Assembly (NCBI RefSeq): GCF_002127215.1
Contig: NZ_NFUT01000007.1
Location: forward strand, 44,647 to 108,646
Source of the DNA: Hydrogenophaga sp. IBVHS2
Lineage (GTDB): Bacteria > Pseudomonadota > Gammaproteobacteria > Burkholderiales > Burkholderiaceae_C
DNA: 64,000 nt
Direction: 5' to 3'
The first letter of the stretch is position 1, and each line of letters starts with the position of its first letter. The notes below the pieces were generated by a model. That model was not told the origin of the DNA. It saw nothing but the letters and a program-made list of their open reading frames with translations, and did not search any database. Shown here in pieces: positions 12,615 through 22,117 of the stretch. The translations under genes were made by a program, and so were the position numbers.

Positions 12615-13253
12615 ATGACCCTGCCCCCGGGGCTGCCGGCGCACGCCCGCGAGGTGCCGCTCGATCGCGCCTACCGGCTGCTCAACCACGGCCCCACCGT
12701 GCTGGTGGGCGCGCACCATGCCGGCCAGACCAATGCCATGGCGGCCGCCTGGGCCTGTGCCCTCGACTTCATGCCGCCCAAGCTGACCGTGGTGCTCGAC
12801 AAGGCCACCCGCACCCGCGCGCTGATCGAGGCCGGCGAGGCCGACGGCCATGCCCGCTTCACCGTGGCCCTGCCCTGTGTGGCGCAGGCCTCGCTGGTCA
12901 CTGCACTCGGCACCACCAGTGCGGTGGAGGTGCCCGACAAGATGGCGCGCGTGCAGCGCGATGCCGGCCTGCGCTGGCGCCCGGTGCCCGGCACGGACGG
13001 CCTGCCGCTGATCGAAGGCTGTGTGGCCTGGATGGTGTGCCGTGTGCTGCCGCAGCCCGCGGTGCAGCAGGCGCACGACCTGTTCCTGGCCGAGATCGAA
13101 CAGGCCTGGGCCGACGAGCGTGTGTTCCACGGCGGGCGTTGGCATTTCGAGACGGCCGATCCGGCCCTGCGCACCCTGCACCACGTGGCCGGCGGCCACT
13201 ACTACGCCATCGGCGAGCCGGTCGTGTCCCCCGAGCAGGGCACAAGGGCCTGA
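12615..13253 (+). CDS. Flavin reductase family protein (FMN-binding split barrel)
   Basis: A 212-residue protein of the flavin-reductase-like (DIM6/NTAB) family. YRLLNHGPTVLVGAHHAGQTNAMAAAW is the usual N-terminal FMN-binding strand pattern, followed by PPKLTVVLDKATRTRALIEAG. Members reduce FMN/FAD for partner monooxygenases or act directly as oxidoreductases. Its start is 1 bp past the preceding stop. The partner enzyme is unknown; no two-component monooxygenase is nearby. Confidence 0.82.
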   Translation: MTLPPGLPAHAREVPLDRAYRLLNHGPTVLVGAHHAGQTNAMAAAWACALDFMPPKLTVVLDKATRTRALIEAGEADGHARFTVALPCVAQASLVTALGTTSAVEVPDKMARVQRDAGLRWRPVPGTDGLPLIEGCVAWMVCRVLPQPAVQQAHDLFLAEIEQAWADERVFHGGRWHFETADPALRTLHHVAGGHYYAIGEPVVSPEQGTRA

Positions 13254-13306
13254 GCGACCGTGGGATGCCGCTGCAGGGCAGCGGACTCCTGAGGTAACCT
13301 CGGCGC

Positions 13307-14122
13307 ATGACCGACATACCCCAACCCGTAGTGCCGCCACATGCCCCGCAGACCGGCTGGCCGGACGTGCGGGCCGTGGCCCTGCTGCCCGGCTCCCTGC
13401 CCCTGGGGGGAGTGGTGCCCGACACCCCGGTGCATGCCTTTGCGCAGACACCCGAGAACCTGCGCCTTGACCCGCAGGCGGGGCTGAATCCCCGGCGACG
13501 GGACATCGATCTGGACGGCCTGCTGGCGTTCGAGATCAGCGACGTGGTCACGCCGGCCGAGGCCGATGCCCTGGTGGCGGCCTCCGAGCACATGGGCTTT
13601 CGTCCCGAGGCCCCGGGCATTGCCACGCCGCCGGGCATGCGCATGAACAAGTCGGTGCACTGGCTGGCCGACAGCGCCCTGCTCGGTCCGATCATGGACC
13701 GCATCGCGCACCTGCTGCCGCCCCGCATCGACGGCCGTGCGCTGTTCCCGCAGCTCAGCCACCGGCTCAACATGTACCGCTACGACGACAGCGACGTCTT
13801 CAACCGCCACACCGACGGCGACTGGCCGGGCTACAGCCTGGACCCGCAGCGCCGGACCCTGCTGGAGTGGCGCGGACTGCGTTCGGCCCTCACCATGCTG
13901 CTCTACCTCAACGGGCCGGCCGACGGGGTGCAGGGCGGTCAGACCCGCCTGTTCACCCGCCAGGGGCGCACCGTGGACGTGACGCCGGCCAAGGGCTCGG
14001 CGCTGTTCTTCCGCCATGGCTTCGGACCGGCGTCGGTGGTGCATGAGGGCCGTCGGGTCAGCGGTGAGGTGCCCAAGTACGTGGCCCGCATCAATGTGAT
14101 GTATCAGGAGGAGTCCGCATGA
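13307..14122 (+). CDS. 2-oxoglutarate/Fe(II)-dependent oxygenase
   Basis: A 271-residue oxygenase of the prolyl-4-hydroxylase-like class. The iron facial triad is H168 and D170 in FNRHTDGDW with H246 in SVVHEG, and R261 or K257 probably anchors the 2-oxoglutarate carboxylate. GGQTRLFT and AKGSALFF are typical core strands. The substrate is unknown. Its last 4 bases overlap the start of the response regulator gene (ATGA), so it shares an operon with a two-component system. A TAACCT box ends 6 bp before the ATG, hinting at a leaderless transcript. Confidence 0.85.
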   Translation: MTDIPQPVVPPHAPQTGWPDVRAVALLPGSLPLGGVVPDTPVHAFAQTPENLRLDPQAGLNPRRRDIDLDGLLAFEISDVVTPAEADALVAASEHMGFRPEAPGIATPPGMRMNKSVHWLADSALLGPIMDRIAHLLPPRIDGRALFPQLSHRLNMYRYDDSDVFNRHTDGDWPGYSLDPQRRTLLEWRGLRSALTMLLYLNGPADGVQGGQTRLFTRQGRTVDVTPAKGSALFFRHGFGPASVVHEGRRVSGEVPKYVARINVMYQEESA

Positions 14123-14826
14123 ACGCCGATGTGCTGGCCAGCGCGCCGCCGGTGACCATCGCCCCCATCCGGGTGGGCATCGTCGAGGACGATCTGCGCG
14201 TCAACCAGGCACTGGGTGCCGCGGTGAACCAGGCCGCCGACATGCAGCTGGCCTGGTCCGAGACCACCCGTGCGGCGGCGCTGGCCGCACTGGCGCGCTC
14301 GCCGGTGGACGTGCTGCTGGTCGACCTGGGTCTGCCCGACGGCTCAGGCATCGACGTCATCCGCGAAGCCCACGACCGCCTGCCGCGCTGCGACGTCATG
14401 GTCTGCACCATCTTCGGCGACGAGGCCCACGTGCTGCAGTCCATCGAGGCCGGTGCCCACGGTTACCTGCTCAAGGACAGCCCCTCCGGCACCATCGCCG
14501 AAGAGATCCGCCTCCTGCGGGCAGGCGGCAGCCCCATCAGCCCGCTGATCGCCCGCCTGGTGCTGGGGCGCCTGCGCCCGGCCCTGCCGACCGCCGGACC
14601 GGCCGAGCCCCACGACGGCAAGCCGGGCGTGAGCATGTCGCGGCGCGAGACCGAGGTGCTCGAGCTCATCACCAAAGGCTTCACCTACGAAGAGATCGCC
14701 CGCAAGCTCGGCGTGACGCGCCACACGGTGCAGACCTTCGTGCGGCGCATCTACGCCAAGCTGGAAGTGGGCTCCAAGATCGAGGCGATCAATGCCGCTC
14801 GCCAGCAGGGCCTGCTCGGGCCCTGA
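14119..14826 (+). CDS. LuxR/NarL-type response regulator
   Basis: A 235-residue two-component regulator. The receiver has its acidic pocket at E23-D25 (IVEDD) and phospho-acceptor D69 in LLVDLGLPDG. A linker leads to a C-terminal LuxR helix-turn-helix: SRRETEVLELITKGFTYEEIARKLGVT, then HTVQTFVRRIYAKLEV. It overlaps the oxygenase gene by 4 bp and the downstream sensor kinase by 35 bp, which strongly suggests that they form a cognate pair. Confidence 0.93.
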   Translation: MNADVLASAPPVTIAPIRVGIVEDDLRVNQALGAAVNQAADMQLAWSETTRAAALAALARSPVDVLLVDLGLPDGSGIDVIREAHDRLPRCDVMVCTIFGDEAHVLQSIEAGAHGYLLKDSPSGTIAEEIRLLRAGGSPISPLIARLVLGRLRPALPTAGPAEPHDGKPGVSMSRRETEVLELITKGFTYEEIARKLGVTRHTVQTFVRRIYAKLEVGSKIEAINAARQQGLLGP

Positions 14827-16741
14827 GGTCCGGCGCCGCTGGCGATCGCTGGCGGGCTGCCTGCTCCTGTGGTGGCTGACCTTCCTGGTCTGGCCCGCCT
14901 GGGCCGGTCATGCCCCTGTCCACCAGAACCGTGCCTGGCTGCTGGAGCAGCAGGGCGGCGACATGGAAGCGCAGCCGGCCGCCACCGTCGATGTGCGCAC
15001 CCTGGGCACGGGATGGAAGGACGTGCCGCTCCCCTTCATGGCGCCCCGGGCGCTGGACGCCGATCCGCTGGCCGACAGTGGCACCATGACCCGCTGGTTC
15101 CGCATCGACCTGCCACCCGGCCTGGAGGGCGAGGAGGTCCTGTACCTGCCCCGCTGGCAGACCATCGGACGCATCACCATCTACGCCGATGGCCGGCTGG
15201 TCTACCACTCGCGCGGTGGTCCGGTGTGGAACGGCTTCAACCTGCCCCTGTGGCTGCCCCTCAACATCACCCAGGACGAACCGCCGCCGCAGCAGATCCT
15301 GGTGCGGCTGGTCAGCCCGGTGGACGCCGGCGCCGGTCTCTCCAGCCTCTGGATCGGTCCCCGCGAAACCCTGATCTGGCAGCACCGCCTTCGCGAGGCG
15401 CTGCAGGCCAACATCCCGTTCATGGCCAGCGCGGCCTTCCTGGCCATCGGCCTGTTCTCGCTGGCGGTGTGGAGCCGGCGCCGATCAGAGACCGCCTACC
15501 TGCTGTTCTTCGTGTCGTCGGCGCTGTTCTTCCTGCGCTGCATCCACTACTACAGCGGTGATCGCCGGCCGCTCGTGCCCGAGGAGTGGTTCGGCTGGAT
15601 CACCGTCAACAGCCTGGGCTGGCTGCTGGTGAGCGTGTATTTCTTCACCTTCCGGCTGCACCCGGTGCGCTACGTCTGGCTGGAGCGTGCGGTGCTGGTC
15701 GTCATGGGACTCACCACCCTGATCACCCTGCCGCCGCTGGGCTGGCTCGCGCCGGTGGCCGATCTGGCCCCGCTGGCCTATCTGCTGCAGCTGCTGGTCA
15801 TGGTGGTGGTCACCGTGGTGGCCCTGTGGGCGGCGCGCCGCAGCGGCAACCGCGCGGCGCTGGTCATGGCGGGCTGGAACGTCACCAACATACCCATCGG
15901 CGTGCACGACTGGATGCTGCAGAACATGCTCATCAGCGTGGAGAGCCTGTACCTGCTGCCCTACACCGGCATGGGGCTGTTCGTGCTGTTCATGGGTGTG
16001 GTGTTCCAGCGTTATGTGGGCGCCGTCACCGAGGCCGAACAGGCGCGCAGGCAGCTGCAGCAGCGCCTGGCCGAGCGCGAGCAGGAGCTGTCGCTGAGCT
16101 ACCAGAAGCTGCGCAGCGCCGAGCAGGTGCAGATGCTGGCCCACGAGCGCCAGCGGCTCATGCAGGACATGCACGACGGTCTGGGCTCCTCGCTCATGAG
16201 CGCGCTGCATGCGGTGGAGTCCGGGCAGATGTCGGAGGCCGAGGTGGCCCAGGTGCTGCGCGAATGCATCGACGACATGAAGCTGGCCATCGACTCGCTG
16301 GAGCCGGTGCAGACCGACCTGCTGCTGCTGCTGGCCACGCTGCGCTTCCGGCTGGCGCCGCGCCTGCAGGGCAGCGGCCTCACGCTGGACTGGGCGGTGG
16401 ACGACGTGCCGCGCCTGGCGTGGCTGGAGCCCCGCAGCGCACTGCACATCCTGCGCATCTTCCAGGAGGTGCTGACCAACATCATCAAGCACGCCCGCGC
16501 CAGCCGGATCACGGTGCGCACCTCCCACGACGACACGCAGGTCACCGTGACGGTGGAGGACAACGGCGTGGGCTTCGACATGCCCTTGCCCGTGACCGAT
16601 GTCACATCGCCTCCGCGCGGCAAGGGCCTGGGCAACCTGCTGCGCCGCACCGCGCAGCTGCAGGGACAGGCCCGCTGGGAGCGGCTGGCGCAGGGCACGC
16701 GCTTCTCGCTGAGTCTGCCGTTGCAGCGTCAGCCGGGCTGA
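14792..16741 (+). CDS. 7TMR-DISM sensor histidine kinase (NarX-type catalytic core)
   Basis: A 649-residue membrane kinase. An N-terminal signal/TM segment is followed by a 7TMR-DISMED2-like extracytoplasmic jelly-roll domain (about residues 55-200). Seven hydrophobic helices span about 205-405. A coiled coil (EQARRQLQQRLAEREQELSLSY) leads to a HisKA_3 dimerisation helix with H461 in QDMHDGLGSSLM. The ATPase domain has an N-box-like ILTNIIKHARAS segment and EDNGVGFDM. The 35 bp overlap with the preceding regulator supports a cognate NarL/NarX-style pair. DISMED2 modules often bind carbohydrates, but the ligand is not known here. Confidence 0.9.
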   Translation: MPLASRACSGPEVRRRWRSLAGCLLLWWLTFLVWPAWAGHAPVHQNRAWLLEQQGGDMEAQPAATVDVRTLGTGWKDVPLPFMAPRALDADPLADSGTMTRWFRIDLPPGLEGEEVLYLPRWQTIGRITIYADGRLVYHSRGGPVWNGFNLPLWLPLNITQDEPPPQQILVRLVSPVDAGAGLSSLWIGPRETLIWQHRLREALQANIPFMASAAFLAIGLFSLAVWSRRRSETAYLLFFVSSALFFLRCIHYYSGDRRPLVPEEWFGWITVNSLGWLLVSVYFFTFRLHPVRYVWLERAVLVVMGLTTLITLPPLGWLAPVADLAPLAYLLQLLVMVVVTVVALWAARRSGNRAALVMAGWNVTNIPIGVHDWMLQNMLISVESLYLLPYTGMGLFVLFMGVVFQRYVGAVTEAEQARRQLQQRLAEREQELSLSYQKLRSAEQVQMLAHERQRLMQDMHDGLGSSLMSALHAVESGQMSEAEVAQVLRECIDDMKLAIDSLEPVQTDLLLLLATLRFRLAPRLQGSGLTLDWAVDDVPRLAWLEPRSALHILRIFQEVLTNIIKHARASRITVRTSHDDTQVTVTVEDNGVGFDMPLPVTDVTSPPRGKGLGNLLRRTAQLQGQARWERLAQGTRFSLSLPLQRQPG

Positions 16742-16821
16742 TGTCCCCTGCTCTGGGGACTGCAGAGTCGCTCCGGGTTGCCGATATGCATTCAGGGGTG
16801 GCGCGCACGTCGACACCCGCC

Positions 16822-16827
16822 TATATT
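16822..16827 (+). promoter_or_regulatory. Candidate -10 box for the multi-PAS kinase
   Basis: TATATT stands out from its GC-rich surroundings, 39 bp before the ATG at 16867. No good -35 box is visible. It favours the 16867 start over the in-frame ATG at 16741, which lies upstream of this box. Confidence 0.3.
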
Positions 16828-16866
16828 GACCCGACCCCGCCTGCCACGATCGATCTGTCGCCCCCC

Positions 16867-18873
16867 ATGAGTTCGCCAACCACCCCCTCCGCCGATCCCG
16901 CTTTCGAGCTTGCACCCTGTGCCCTGATCGAGCTGGATCCTGCCGGCCTGGTGTTGCGCATCAACCGGGCCGGCCGGCAGATGCTGGCCTGGTCCGACCA
17001 GGACCCACTGGCCGGTCGGCACCTGTCGGTGCTGCTGCGGCTGGAAGGCTCGCCCGGGGAGTCCCTGCTGCCGTCCCATCTGGCGCTGGTCCGCCCGGCC
17101 GTCGACGTGCCTCCGCTGGAGCTGCGGGTGCGGCTGCCTTCCGGCGAGATCCATGTGCTGCAGCTCTCCCTCGGTGCGGTGCCCGATGCCTCGGGCCAGG
17201 TGCAGCGGCTGCTGGTGTCGCTGCTCGATGTGGGCGAGCGCCGCGTGCTGGAGCAGCGGCTGGCGGCCCAGGTGGAATTCCTCAGTTCCCTCACCGACCG
17301 CACGCCATCGCGCCTGACCTATTTCGACCGTGATCTGGTCTGCCGCTTTGCCAACCGGGCCCAGGCCGACCGGTACGGCCGCACGCCGCAGCAGATGGTG
17401 GGTGTGCACCTGAGCGAGCTGGTGCCGGCTCCCCATCTGCCCCGCGTCATGGCCCGCGTGACGCGTGCGCTGGCCGGCGAGGCCCAGACCTTCGAGGCGG
17501 ACGGCACCGACGCCGACGGCCAGCCGTCCTGGCACGAGGTGCACTACGTGCCCGACCTGCAGCACGGCGAGGTGGTGGGCATCTTCATGGAGCTCAACGA
17601 CATCACCGAACGCCGCCGCACCGAAGACATCGTGCTGGGGGCCAACCTCGAACTGGAGGAACGCGTTCAGCAGCGCACCGCCGAGCTGCATGCCAGCGAG
17701 CAGCGCTTCCGGCTGATGGTCGATGCGGTGCGGGACAGCTGCATCTACTTCGTCGATGCCGAGGGTTTCATCGTCGAGTGGAGCGAGAGTGCACAGCGCC
17801 TGCACGGCTTCGACCGGGTGCAGGTGCTGGGCCGTCCGCTGGCCATGCTGCTGCCGCCCGACGAGGGGGTCGATCTGGCGCTCGACCCCGAACAGCCCGA
17901 GGTGCTGGTGCACCAGGCGGTGGACCACGGTCATGCCGACACCCAGGGCTGGCGCCTGCGGGCCGACGGTTCGCGCTTCTTTGCCCATGTGAGCCTGACG
18001 GCGCTGCGCAACCCCGCCGGCGAGCTGCAGGGCATCTCGGTGATCGAGCGCGACATGACGGCGGCCAAGCAGCTCGAGGACGTGATGAACGACCTGAACA
18101 AGGAGCTGGAGCGCCGCGTGGAAGAGCGCACCCGCCAGCTGGTGGCGGCCAACAAGGACCTGGATGTCTTCTCGCACACCATCTCGCACGACCTGCGCGC
18201 ACCGCTGCGCCACATCGGCAGCTTTGCCGGCCTGATCCGCGAGCAGCTGGGCGAGCAGGGCGATCCGCAGCTGCTGCAGTACGAGAGCGCCATCTCGCGC
18301 TCGGCGCGCCGCATGGCCGGCATGGTGGAGGGGCTGCTGGAGTACGCCCGTCTGGGGCGCATCACGGTGGAATACCAGCCGGTGCCGCTGCTGACGCTGG
18401 TGCAGGGCGTGGTGGCGCACCTCAAGGCCGAGCATCCGTTGCGGGACATCGCCTGGGACATCGAGTCCGACCTGCCGGTGGCCCGGGGCGACCCGATGAT
18501 GCTGGCCCAGCTGTTCGCCTACCTGCTGGAGAACGCGGTCAAGTTCACCGGCCGCACGGCACAGGCCCGGGTCGAGATCGGCTGGACGGTGAGCGAGCAG
18601 GGCGTGCGCACCTTCCATGTGCGGGACAACGGGGTCGGCTTCGACCTGCAGAAAGCGGCCAACCTGTTCGTCATGTTCCAGCGCCAGCACCACTCCATGG
18701 ACTTTGAGGGCCTGGGCACCGGCCTGGCGCTGGCCCAGCGCATCGTCGAGCGTCATGGCGGTCGCATCTGGTGCGAGACCGCCGTGGGTCAGGGTTGCAG
18801 CTTCCTGTTCACGCTGCCGTTCGAGGGCGAAGAGGCCGGCGACAGCCGCTTCGGCGCGGTCGACACGCTCTGA
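16867..18873 (+). CDS. Multi-PAS sensor histidine kinase
   Basis: A 668-residue cytoplasmic kinase with no TM helix. It has three PAS-like domains: about residues 10-130, 140-260 (TYFDRDLVCRFANRAQADRYGRT) and 280-410 (IYFVDAEGFIVEWSESAQRLHGF). Coiled-coil linkers (LEERVQQRTAEL; LERRVEERTRQL) separate them. The phospho-acceptor is H441 in FSHTISHDLRAPLRHIG, of the phytochrome-kinase-like HisKA type. The ATPase has LLENAVKFT, RDNGVGFDL and GLGTGLALAQRI. An in-frame ATG at 16741 overlaps the previous stop and would add 42 unconserved-looking residues. Its output partner is not evident. Confidence 0.9.
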   Translation: MSSPTTPSADPAFELAPCALIELDPAGLVLRINRAGRQMLAWSDQDPLAGRHLSVLLRLEGSPGESLLPSHLALVRPAVDVPPLELRVRLPSGEIHVLQLSLGAVPDASGQVQRLLVSLLDVGERRVLEQRLAAQVEFLSSLTDRTPSRLTYFDRDLVCRFANRAQADRYGRTPQQMVGVHLSELVPAPHLPRVMARVTRALAGEAQTFEADGTDADGQPSWHEVHYVPDLQHGEVVGIFMELNDITERRRTEDIVLGANLELEERVQQRTAELHASEQRFRLMVDAVRDSCIYFVDAEGFIVEWSESAQRLHGFDRVQVLGRPLAMLLPPDEGVDLALDPEQPEVLVHQAVDHGHADTQGWRLRADGSRFFAHVSLTALRNPAGELQGISVIERDMTAAKQLEDVMNDLNKELERRVEERTRQLVAANKDLDVFSHTISHDLRAPLRHIGSFAGLIREQLGEQGDPQLLQYESAISRSARRMAGMVEGLLEYARLGRITVEYQPVPLLTLVQGVVAHLKAEHPLRDIAWDIESDLPVARGDPMMLAQLFAYLLENAVKFTGRTAQARVEIGWTVSEQGVRTFHVRDNGVGFDLQKAANLFVMFQRQHHSMDFEGLGTGLALAQRIVERHGGRIWCETAVGQGCSFLFTLPFEGEEAGDSRFGAVDTL

Positions 18874-18885
18874 CGCGGCACCCGT

Positions 18886-19284
18886 TCAGGTCTGATCGGG
18901 CACCACGGCGGTGACCTCGATCTCCACCCGGGCTCGTTCCTCCACCAGCGCGCTCACCTCCACGCAGGTCATGGCCGGAAAGTGCCGGCCCATGACGCTG
19001 CGGTAGGCCTCGCCCAGTTCACGCAGGCGGGCGTTGTATTCCACCCGGTCGGTGATGTACCAGGTCATGCGCACCATGTCCTGGGGCCCGGCGCCGGCGC
19101 AGGCCAGCACGTCGTGCACGTTCTGCAGCGCCTGGCGGGTCTGGTCGATGAAGTCGTCGCTCTCGAACTGCTGCTGGGCGTTCCAGCCGATCTGGCCGCC
19201 CACGAACACCAGCGTGCCGCGTGCCGCGATGCCGTTGGCATAGCCCTTGGGGGTGGCCCATCCGGGCGGTTGCAGGTGCTTCAT
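18886..19284 (-). CDS. RidA family protein (enamine/imine deaminase type)
   Basis: A 132-residue member of the RidA/YjgF/UK114 family. GTLVFVGGQIGWNAQ, QTRQALQNVHDVLACAGA and MTWYITDRVEYNARL are family landmarks, and the C-terminal VEERARVEIEVTAVV holds the arginine that binds a carboxylate in RidA. It is the last gene of the aromatic-acid operon and overlaps the ligase gene by 4 bp (ATGA). Known relatives hydrolyse reactive enamines and 2-aminomuconate. I infer that it helps to remove the amino group from an enamine intermediate made by the monooxygenase/reductase of this operon. Confidence 0.9.
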   Translation of the reverse strand: MKHLQPPGWATPKGYANGIAARGTLVFVGGQIGWNAQQQFESDDFIDQTRQALQNVHDVLACAGAGPQDMVRMTWYITDRVEYNARLRELGEAYRSVMGRHFPAMTCVEVSALVEERARVEIEVTAVVPDQT

Positions 19285-20936
19285 GGGGTGGCTTTCGGTG
19301 TCTCGGGCAGGGTTCGGGCAACGGCCAGCTGGCGCAGCGCAAAGCGCTGCAGCTTGCCGGTGCCGGTGCGGGGCAGGCGGTCGGTGAACACCACCTCGCG
19401 CGGGTACTTGTAGGGGGCCAGCGTGTGCTTCACATGGTCCTGCAGGGCCTTGACCAGCGCGGCATCGCCGGCATGGCCGGGGTGCAGCACCACGAAGGCC
19501 AGCACGATCTGGCCGCGCTCCTCGTCGGGCCGGCCCACCACGCCGCATTCGGCCACCGCCGGGTGCTGCAGCAGGGTCGCTTCCACCTCGGGGCCGGCCA
19601 CGTTGTAGCCGGCGGTGATGATCATGTCGTCGGTGCGCGCCTGGTAGAAGAAGTAGCCGTCGGCGTCGCGCACGAAGGCGTCGCCGGGGAAGTTCCAGCC
19701 GTGCTGCACATACTGGCCCTGGCGGGCGTCGTCCAGGTAGCGGCAGCCGGTGGGGCCGATCACCGCCAGCCGGCCCACCTGGCCATCGGGCAGTTCATGG
19801 CCCTGCTCGTCGACGATGCGCGCGCGGTAGCCGGGCACCACCTGCCCCACCGCACCCCGGCGCACCGATTCGGGCGGCGACGAGATGAAGATGTGGAACA
19901 TTTCGGTGGCCCCGATGCCATCCAGCATCTCCAGCCCGCTGGCCTCCTTCCAGAGCTGGCGGGTGGCGTCGGGCAGTCCTTCACCGGCGCTCACGCTGAT
20001 GCGCAGCCGGCCCACGCCCAGCGTGCGGGCGAACGGCGCCATCTGCCGGTAGAAGGTGGGCGCGGTGTAGCAGATGGTCGCGCCCTGTTCGATCATGAGC
20101 TTCACCATGGCCTCGGGCGTGTAGCCGATCGCCGGGAAATACACCGAGCAGCCGGCCCACATGGGGAAGATGAGCAGACCGCCCAGGCCGAAGGTGAAGG
20201 CCAGCGGCGGTGAGCCCATGACCACATCGTCCGGGGTGGCGCGCAGCACGTGGCGCGGCCAGCATTCGCAGGCGGCCAGCACCTCGCGGTGGGTGTGCAC
20301 GGCGGCCTTGGGCGTGCCGGTGGTGCCGGAGGTGAAGGCCAGCAGGGCGACATCGTCGCCCGACGTGGGGCAGGGCTTGGCGCGCAGCACCTGCCGCGCT
20401 GCCAGGGCTTCCATGCCGTCGGTGTCCGTGGTGTTGAACCGCACCAGGGGCAAGGCGCCCCGCACCGGCTCCAGCTCGGCCACCAGCGCGGCGTCGCACA
20501 GCAGCAGCGCGGGTCGGGCCTTGTCGATGATGGCCCCCAGCTCCTGCGCGCGCAGCAGCGGCATGGTGGCCACCGCCACCAGACCGGCATGCACGACGGC
20601 CAGCCAGGCCAGGGCCATGGCCACCGAATTGCCCCCGCGCAGCAGCACCCGCTGGCCCGGCACCAGGCCGTGCGCCCGCACCAGGGCGGCGGCCAGGCGC
20701 TGCACCTCGTCGTGCGCCTGGGCGTAGGTGAGGGTGCGGGCGTCGCTGCGCAGGAAGGGGCGATCGGCGTGTCCTGCCGCGCGGGCCCGCTCGAACAGGG
20801 CGGCCACCAGGTTCACCTGCCGCGGCAGGGCCTGCAGCTCGGGCGTGTCGTGGGGCTGCTGTGGCCAGGCTGCGCGCGGTGGCAGCCGGTCGTGCACGAA
20901 GCGGTCGGTCTGGACCGAGGTGTCGGCAGGGGTCAT
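19281..20936 (-). CDS. abmG: Benzoate-CoA ligase family protein, probable 2-aminobenzoate-CoA ligase
   Basis: A 551-residue ANL-superfamily ligase that forms an aryl-CoA thioester through an acyl-adenylate. The AMP-binding signature [18 protein letters not shown] is complete. [15 protein letters not shown] forms the acyl-binding pocket region, and the C-terminal domain carries [11 protein letters not shown] and the catalytic lysine motif [14 protein letters not shown]. Length and sequence fit benzoate/2-aminobenzoate-CoA ligases. The operon also has a 2-aminobenzoyl-CoA monooxygenase/reductase homologue, so 2-aminobenzoate (anthranilate) is the likeliest substrate; salicylate is the alternative. 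It overlaps its neighbours by 4 bp at each end. Confidence 0.82.
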   Translation of the reverse strand: MTPADTSVQTDRFVHDRLPPRAAWPQQPHDTPELQALPRQVNLVAALFERARAAGHADRPFLRSDARTLTYAQAHDEVQRLAAALVRAHGLVPGQRVLLRGGNSVAMALAWLAVVHAGLVAVATMPLLRAQELGAIIDKARPALLLCDAALVAELEPVRGALPLVRFNTTDTDGMEALAARQVLRAKPCPTSGDDVALLAFTSGTTGTPKAAVHTHREVLAACECWPRHVLRATPDDVVMGSPPLAFTFGLGGLLIFPMWAGCSVYFPAIGYTPEAMVKLMIEQGATICYTAPTFYRQMAPFARTLGVGRLRISVSAGEGLPDATRQLWKEASGLEMLDGIGATEMFHIFISSPPESVRRGAVGQVVPGYRARIVDEQGHELPDGQVGRLAVIGPTGCRYLDDARQGQYVQHGWNFPGDAFVRDADGYFFYQARTDDMIITAGYNVAGPEVEATLLQHPAVAECGVVGRPDEERGQIVLAFVVLHPGHAGDAALVKALQDHVKHTLAPYKYPREVVFTDRLPRTGTGKLQRFALRQLAVARTLPETPKATP

Positions 20937-22117
20937 CGCAGTGCGGCCTTTCCCAGGATGAGCAGTTGCACCTCGCTGGCGCCTTCGTAGATGCGCAGCG
21001 ACCGGATGTCGCGGTAGAGGTGTTCCACCGGGTTGCCCACCTGCACGCCGCGCCCGCCGAACATCTGCAGCGCCATGTCGATCACCTTCTGCGCGTTTTC
21101 GGTGGCCGTGAGCTTGGCCGATGCGGCAGCGGCGGTGTAGGCCGGCGTGCCCGCGCCGCGGGTCGGGCTGCAGTCGCGTTGCCAGGCGGCACGGCAGGTG
21201 AGCAGCGTGGCCGCATCCAGCAGGGCCGACATTTCGCCCAGCTTCACCTGGGTGAGCTGGAAGTCGGCCAGGGTCTGGCCGAACATGTGGCGGCTCTTGG
21301 CATGGGCCACGGCCTCGGCCATGGCACGCCGGGCCATGCCGAGCGCGGCGGCCGCCACCGAAGGCCGGAAGATGTCGAGCGTCTGCATGGCGAGCTTGAA
21401 GCCGCCGTCCACCTCGCCCAGCAGGGCATCGCCCGGCAGCCGGCAGCCATCGAACCGCAGCGTGGCCAGCGGATGAGGGGCCATCACATGGATGTGCTCG
21501 CTGGCGTCCAGCCCGGGCCGGTCGGCGTCGACGATGAAGGCGCTGATGCCGCGCGCGCCGCCGTCGCTGCGGGTGCGCGCGAACGTCACATAGAAATCGG
21601 CCATGCCGCCGTTGCTGATCCAGGTCTTGGTGCCGTCGAGCTGCCAGGCATCCGCCTTTGCCGTGGCCCGGGTGCCCATGGAGGCCACGTCCGAACCGGC
21701 TTCGGGTTCGCTGAGCGCAAAGGCCGCGATCTTGTGCCCCCTGGCCACCGCCGGCAGGTACTGAGCCTGCTGCCCCGGCGTGCCGGCCAGCGTGATGGCG
21801 CCGCTGCCCAGGCCCTGCATGGCAAAGGCAAAGTCGGCCAGGGGCGAGTGGAAGGCCAGGGTCTCGCGCAGGATGACCAGGGCGCGCGAATCGAGCTTCT
21901 CCAGCGCGCCGCCGTGTGCGGCCGGCACGCACCAGCGCAGCCAGCCGGCATCGCCCAGGCGGCGCACCCATTCGCGGCAGGCGGCGCGGTCGTCGCTCTC
22001 GTCCACCCGCTGCTCGGCCGCCCAGGCCTGCAGCTCGGCCGCCAGTCTGCGGTGGTGGTCGTCGAAGAAGGGCAGGTCGAGGTGGTCCTGCGCGGGACGC
22101 AGCGGCGGGGTGTTCAT
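20933..22117 (-). CDS. Acyl-CoA dehydrogenase
   Basis: A 394-residue FAD-dependent dehydrogenase that oxidises an acyl-CoA at the alpha-beta bond. It shows the family signatures [15 protein letters not shown] (flavin and substrate contact) and [34 protein letters not shown], the C-terminal segment including the usual catalytic-region EG pair. In this operon it should act on ring-derived, reduced CoA intermediates after the monooxygenase/reductase. The ATG at 22117 shares one base with the stop of the enoyl-CoA hydratase, so translation is coupled. Confidence 0.92.
   Translation of the reverse strand: MNTPPLRPAQDHLDLPFFDDHHRRLAAELQAWAAEQRVDESDDRAACREWVRRLGDAGWLRWCVPAAHGGALEKLDSRALVILRETLAFHSPLADFAFAMQGLGSGAITLAGTPGQQAQYLPAVARGHKIAAFALSEPEAGSDVASMGTRATAKADAWQLDGTKTWISNGGMADFYVTFARTRSDGGARGISAFIVDADRPGLDASEHIHVMAPHPLATLRFDGCRLPGDALLGEVDGGFKLAMQTLDIFRPSVAAAALGMARRAMAEAVAHAKSRHMFGQTLADFQLTQVKLGEMSALLDAATLLTCRAAWQRDCSPTRGAGTPAYTAAAASAKLTATENAQKVIDMALQMFGGRGVQVGNPVEHLYRDIRSLRIYEGASEVQLLILGKAALR

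Noticed and set aside
15586..16740. Upstream extension of the multi-PAS kinase frame
   Set aside because: The frame is open back to 15586 but the added sequence lies over the DISM kinase gene in another frame and has no domain content.
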